A stretch of 6,517 nucleotides of DNA from CAYGUI01 sp964353115 (GTDB taxonomy: Bacteria; Pseudomonadota; Gammaproteobacteria; JAGOUU01): NCBI GenBank assembly GCA_964353115.1, contig CAYGUI010000067.1:1-6517 (forward strand). The letters are read 5' to 3'. Within the stretch, counting starts at the first letter, position 1. The number at the start of each line of letters is the position of its first letter. Position numbers and translations under genes: made by a program. This document shows positions 4,950-6,517 of the stretch, piece by piece. A model generated the notes under the pieces. It did no database searches. It worked only from the letters and a program-made list of their open reading frames with translations, and had not been told where the DNA came from.

Positions 4950-5555
4950 TTACAATCCTTCAGCATACTCTGCAAGATAATTTGCAACGCCATTAGCATC
5001 AGCTTTCATGCCAGCATCACCCTTATTCCAACCAGCTGGGCAAACTTCACCGTGTTGCTCATGGAACTGAAGAGCTTCAACTAAACGCACTAATTCATCA
5101 ATATTACGGCCAAGAGGCAAGTCATTAACTAGCTCAGCACGAACTACGCCAGCTTGATCAACTATGAAAGATCCACGAAAAGCAACTCCGGCTTCAGGAT
5201 GCTCAACACCATATGCTTGGCAGATTTGGTGCTTAACGTCAGCTACCATTGTATATTTCACTTCGCCAATACCACCTTTATTAACTGGAGTATTGCGCCA
5301 TGCAGCGTGAGTAAATTGAGAATCGATAGAAACAGCAATTACTTCAACGCCTAATTCTTTGAATTTGTTAACTCTTTTGTCTAAAGCGATAAGCTCTGAT
5401 GGACAAACAAAAGTAAAATCAAGTGGATAAAACACTACTAAAGCGTATTTACCTTTAGTATTTGCAGAAAAATTATAATTATCTTCAATAGAACCATCGC
5501 CTAATACAGCCGCAGCTGTGAAATCAGGGGCTTTACGACCAACTAATAAACCCAT
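4950..5555 (-). CDS. Typical 2-Cys peroxiredoxin (AhpC/Prx1 class)
   Basis: A cytosolic thiol peroxidase that reduces hydrogen peroxide and organic peroxides, normally recycled by thioredoxin (Prx1 type) or AhpF. The 201-residue length is normal. The peroxidatic site is FYPLDFTFVCPSE, with P44, T48 and C51; the active-site arginine is R127 in FRGSFIVD. The resolving cysteine is C172 in EVCPAGW, so it forms an intersubunit disulfide as a typical 2-Cys enzyme. C112 is an additional non-catalytic cysteine. A GGIG loop (94-97), one half of the overoxidation-sensitivity signature, is present, but the C-terminal helix (ANYLAEYAEGL) lacks the YF partner, so the enzyme is probably robust. No ahpF or ahpD is nearby. 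AGAGGT lies 7 nt before the ATG. It is divergent from the helical-protein gene, and the porin gene follows across repeat B. I see no clear OxyR site. The symbol is left blank because ahpC, tsa and prx usage differs between species. Confidence 0.96.
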   Translation of the reverse strand: MGLLVGRKAPDFTAAAVLGDGSIEDNYNFSANTKGKYALVVFYPLDFTFVCPSELIALDKRVNKFKELGVEVIAVSIDSQFTHAAWRNTPVNKGGIGEVKYTMVADVKHQICQAYGVEHPEAGVAFRGSFIVDQAGVVRAELVNDLPLGRNIDELVRLVEALQFHEQHGEVCPAGWNKGDAGMKADANGVANYLAEYAEGL

Positions 5556-5562
5556 ACCAAAT

Positions 5563-5568
5563 ACCTCT
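5563..5568 (-). promoter_or_regulatory. Ribosome binding site of peroxiredoxin
   Basis: AGAGGT at 5568-5563 on the minus strand, 7 nt before the ATG at 5555, is a good Shine-Dalgarno match. A perfect AT palindrome TTTTAATTAAAA (5570-5581) lies just upstream in the leader. Confidence 0.7.
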
Positions 5569-5591
5569 TTTTTAATTAAAACTAGTGAAAC

Positions 5592-5620
5592 ATTCTAACA
5601 TTGGCTTGGTATTAATAAAA
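5592..5620 (-). promoter_or_regulatory. Possible peroxiredoxin promoter
   Basis: TAGAAT (5597-5592, one mismatch to TATAAT) has a poor -35 (TTTTAT, 5620-5615) 17 bp upstream on the minus strand. This would give a leader of about 30 nt that contains the ribosome binding site. A weak -35 could mean activator dependence, but no operator is evident. Confidence 0.35.
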
Positions 5621-5671
5621 GAGATTAACTTATTGTAATTTTTAATGTAGTTGATAAAAATTAACTAACAA

Positions 5672-5700
5672 TTGAGCTTACTAGCTATTAATGTTATAAT
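5672..5700 (+). promoter_or_regulatory. Strong promoter of the helical-protein gene, predicted leaderless
   Basis: TTGAGC (5672-5677) and a perfect TATAAT (5695-5700) are 17 bp apart, with TG at 5692-5693 giving an extended -10. The expected +1 (about 5707) falls next to the ATG at 5708, and no Shine-Dalgarno sequence exists. This is the best promoter in the window and shows that a TTG codon at 5672, inside the -35, is not the start. Confidence 0.65.
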
Positions 5701-5707
5701 CTCACAC

Positions 5708-6292
5708 ATGAATACATCACAACGACTTGAGCTAATTGAATCTTTTAAATATTTACAAAGAGAAACAAAAATTTCAACAATTAAAGAGTATGCTCCAAAT
5801 TCGGAAAAGCATAAATTATTAGTAAATTATTATGCCTATCTGCTAGCAATAGGATGCGCCCCAAAAACAACAAAATCTTTTAGGGATTTAATAGGCATAG
5901 TAGTAAATAATGTAGATCATGTTACAGAATCGAAATGGGCAACAATTGCTCTTGAATTAAGAAATAATAGTACTCCAGAAAATATTGAGCATGTTTTATA
6001 TACCATAAATGATCTATTTGCAGAAAATCCACCAATTACCTTAATGTTAAAATTATTCGATATTATTGAGGATAAGCAGGATTTTTTAGATAAAATAAAA
6101 AATATATCTACTACCACGTTTTATTTAAATTTACTAATACAAATAAGCAAGACAGATCGTGAGCTTCCCGACAATAATCGCCGCCCTCTTGCTGCGCTAC
6201 GAAGAGCAGCTAATTCTCAACCCGCTGCTGCTGGAGCTTATAGTGCAATAGAAGCATTATGGGATGCTGCAAGAGCAAATCCTAGGGCATAA
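5708..6292 (+). CDS. Helical protein of unknown function with alanine-rich tail
   Basis: I do not recognise this 194-residue protein. It has no signal peptide or transmembrane segment. Residues 1-150 are polar, Lys/Asn/Ile/Leu-rich and predicted all-helical, with a pattern suggestive of stacked amphipathic helices (for example IESFKYLQRETK, KWATIALELRN, PITLMLKLFDIIED). Residues 151-194 change character: about one third alanine (14 of 44) with several Arg and Pro, against 7 alanines in the first 150 residues, and the DNA becomes more GC-rich. The frame is open from a TTG at 5672, but that codon lies in the promoter, so ATG 5708 is preferred; this start follows a TATAAT at leaderless distance and has no Shine-Dalgarno site. 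The last 55 bp overlap the convergent acpS gene. It could be a lineage-specific cytosolic protein or a secreted effector; nothing seen decides this. The sharp tail may result from recent 3' extension. Confidence 0.7.
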   Translation: MNTSQRLELIESFKYLQRETKISTIKEYAPNSEKHKLLVNYYAYLLAIGCAPKTTKSFRDLIGIVVNNVDHVTESKWATIALELRNNSTPENIEHVLYTINDLFAENPPITLMLKLFDIIEDKQDFLDKIKNISTTTFYLNLLIQISKTDRELPDNNRRPLAALRRAANSQPAAAGAYSAIEALWDAARANPRA

Positions 6293-6517
6293 TTCTTCTC
6301 GTCAGAAATACTTAAATGAATTTGAGCAATATTTTTTTCGGCCATAAATTTTTGTAATTTTTGGCTTACAATCACTTCTGGCTGACCCAAATCATTATTG
6401 ATAATTTCTAAATCCTGAAAAGAAACCACTTCGCCAATACCAGTTCCAAAAGCTTTAGCACATGCTTCTTTTGCCGCAAAACGTTTGGCATATGTCTCAG
6501 CGGTGCGCATACGCTTG
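6238..6517 (-). CDS. acpS: Holo-[acyl-carrier-protein] synthase, C-terminal part (cut by right edge)
   Basis: AcpS transfers the 4'-phosphopantetheine arm of coenzyme A to the conserved serine of acyl carrier protein, making holo-ACP for fatty-acid synthesis in the cytoplasm. The frame enters from the right edge; 92 codons are visible. The family core is clear: YAKRFAAKEACAKAFGTGIG contains the Mg-binding glutamate in the AKEA motif, followed by VSFQDLEIINNDLGQPEV and the terminal strand IHLSISDEKNYALGFAL, close to E. coli AcpS. The N-terminal part, with the GTDIVE metal-binding aspartate (about 30 residues), lies outside the window, so the internal ATG at 6510 is not the start. The C-terminus (AASHNASIAL) runs several residues past where E. 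coli AcpS ends; this extension is encoded by the stretch overlapping the convergent gene. Stop TAA is at 6240-6238. No terminator lies between the two genes. Confidence 0.93.
   Translation of the reverse strand, partial: KRMRTAETYAKRFAAKEACAKAFGTGIGEVVSFQDLEIINNDLGQPEVIVSQKLQKFMAEKNIAQIHLSISDEKNYALGFALAASHNASIAL

Noticed and set aside
5154..5354. Plus-strand 66-codon frame
   Set aside because: Antisense shadow of the conserved peroxiredoxin coding region.
5672..5707. TTG at 5672 as start of the helical-protein gene
   Set aside because: It is the -35 hexamer of a good promoter whose +1 lies next to the ATG at 5708.
5556..5707. An OxyR operator upstream of peroxiredoxin
   Set aside because: No spaced ATAG/CTAT tetramer set could be recognised; the region is simply AT-rich.
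5917..6117. Minus-strand 66-codon frame
   Set aside because: Antisense to the helical-protein gene and without any supporting signals.

Overview
The window looks like chromosome from a low-GC gammaproteobacterium, most plausibly of the Legionella/Coxiella side (Legionellales or a relative with a host-associated lifestyle). The support is a gammaproteobacterial RNase T, a typical 2-Cys peroxiredoxin, an AcpS C-terminus, and an outer-membrane protein whose start resembles the Legionella LbtU/DUF3573 porins. AT-rich coding and several lineage-restricted secreted or membrane proteins fit. The taxonomic call is inference; no rRNA or tRNA is present to confirm it.

Layout. 1-1068 (-) is the N-terminal 356 codons of a large exported coiled-coil protein that runs off the left edge. 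It is divergent from rnt (1168-1776, +), and the two start regions form a near-perfect inverted repeat containing both -10 boxes and both start codons. Then come three minus-strand genes that look accessory: a secreted 16-cysteine protein (1836-2663), a small membrane protein with an alanine tract and charged tail (2730-3305), and the LbtU-like porin (3531-4814, start corrected). The porin is bracketed by two oppositely oriented copies of a roughly 95-bp multi-hairpin repeat (about 3431-3529 and 4849-4940). Peroxiredoxin (4950-5555, -) follows, then a divergent helical protein of unknown function (5708-6292, +, start corrected), whose 3' end overlaps the convergent AcpS gene (6238 to the right edge, -).

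How it works together. There is no evident single pathway. rnt (RNA 3'-end maturation), peroxiredoxin (peroxide detoxification) and acpS (acyl-carrier-protein activation) are housekeeping genes. The genes between rnt and peroxiredoxin are envelope-directed or unknown and sit among repeat copies, which suggests an accessory insertion. The most notable signals are the repeat pair with structure-preserving changes between copies, a recurring arrangement in which a -10 box lies so close to the ATG that the mRNA would be leaderless, and an abrupt alanine-rich tail on the 194-residue protein exactly where its gene approaches and overlaps acpS. I see no convincing evidence for a defence system, CRISPR array, phage or complete transposon.
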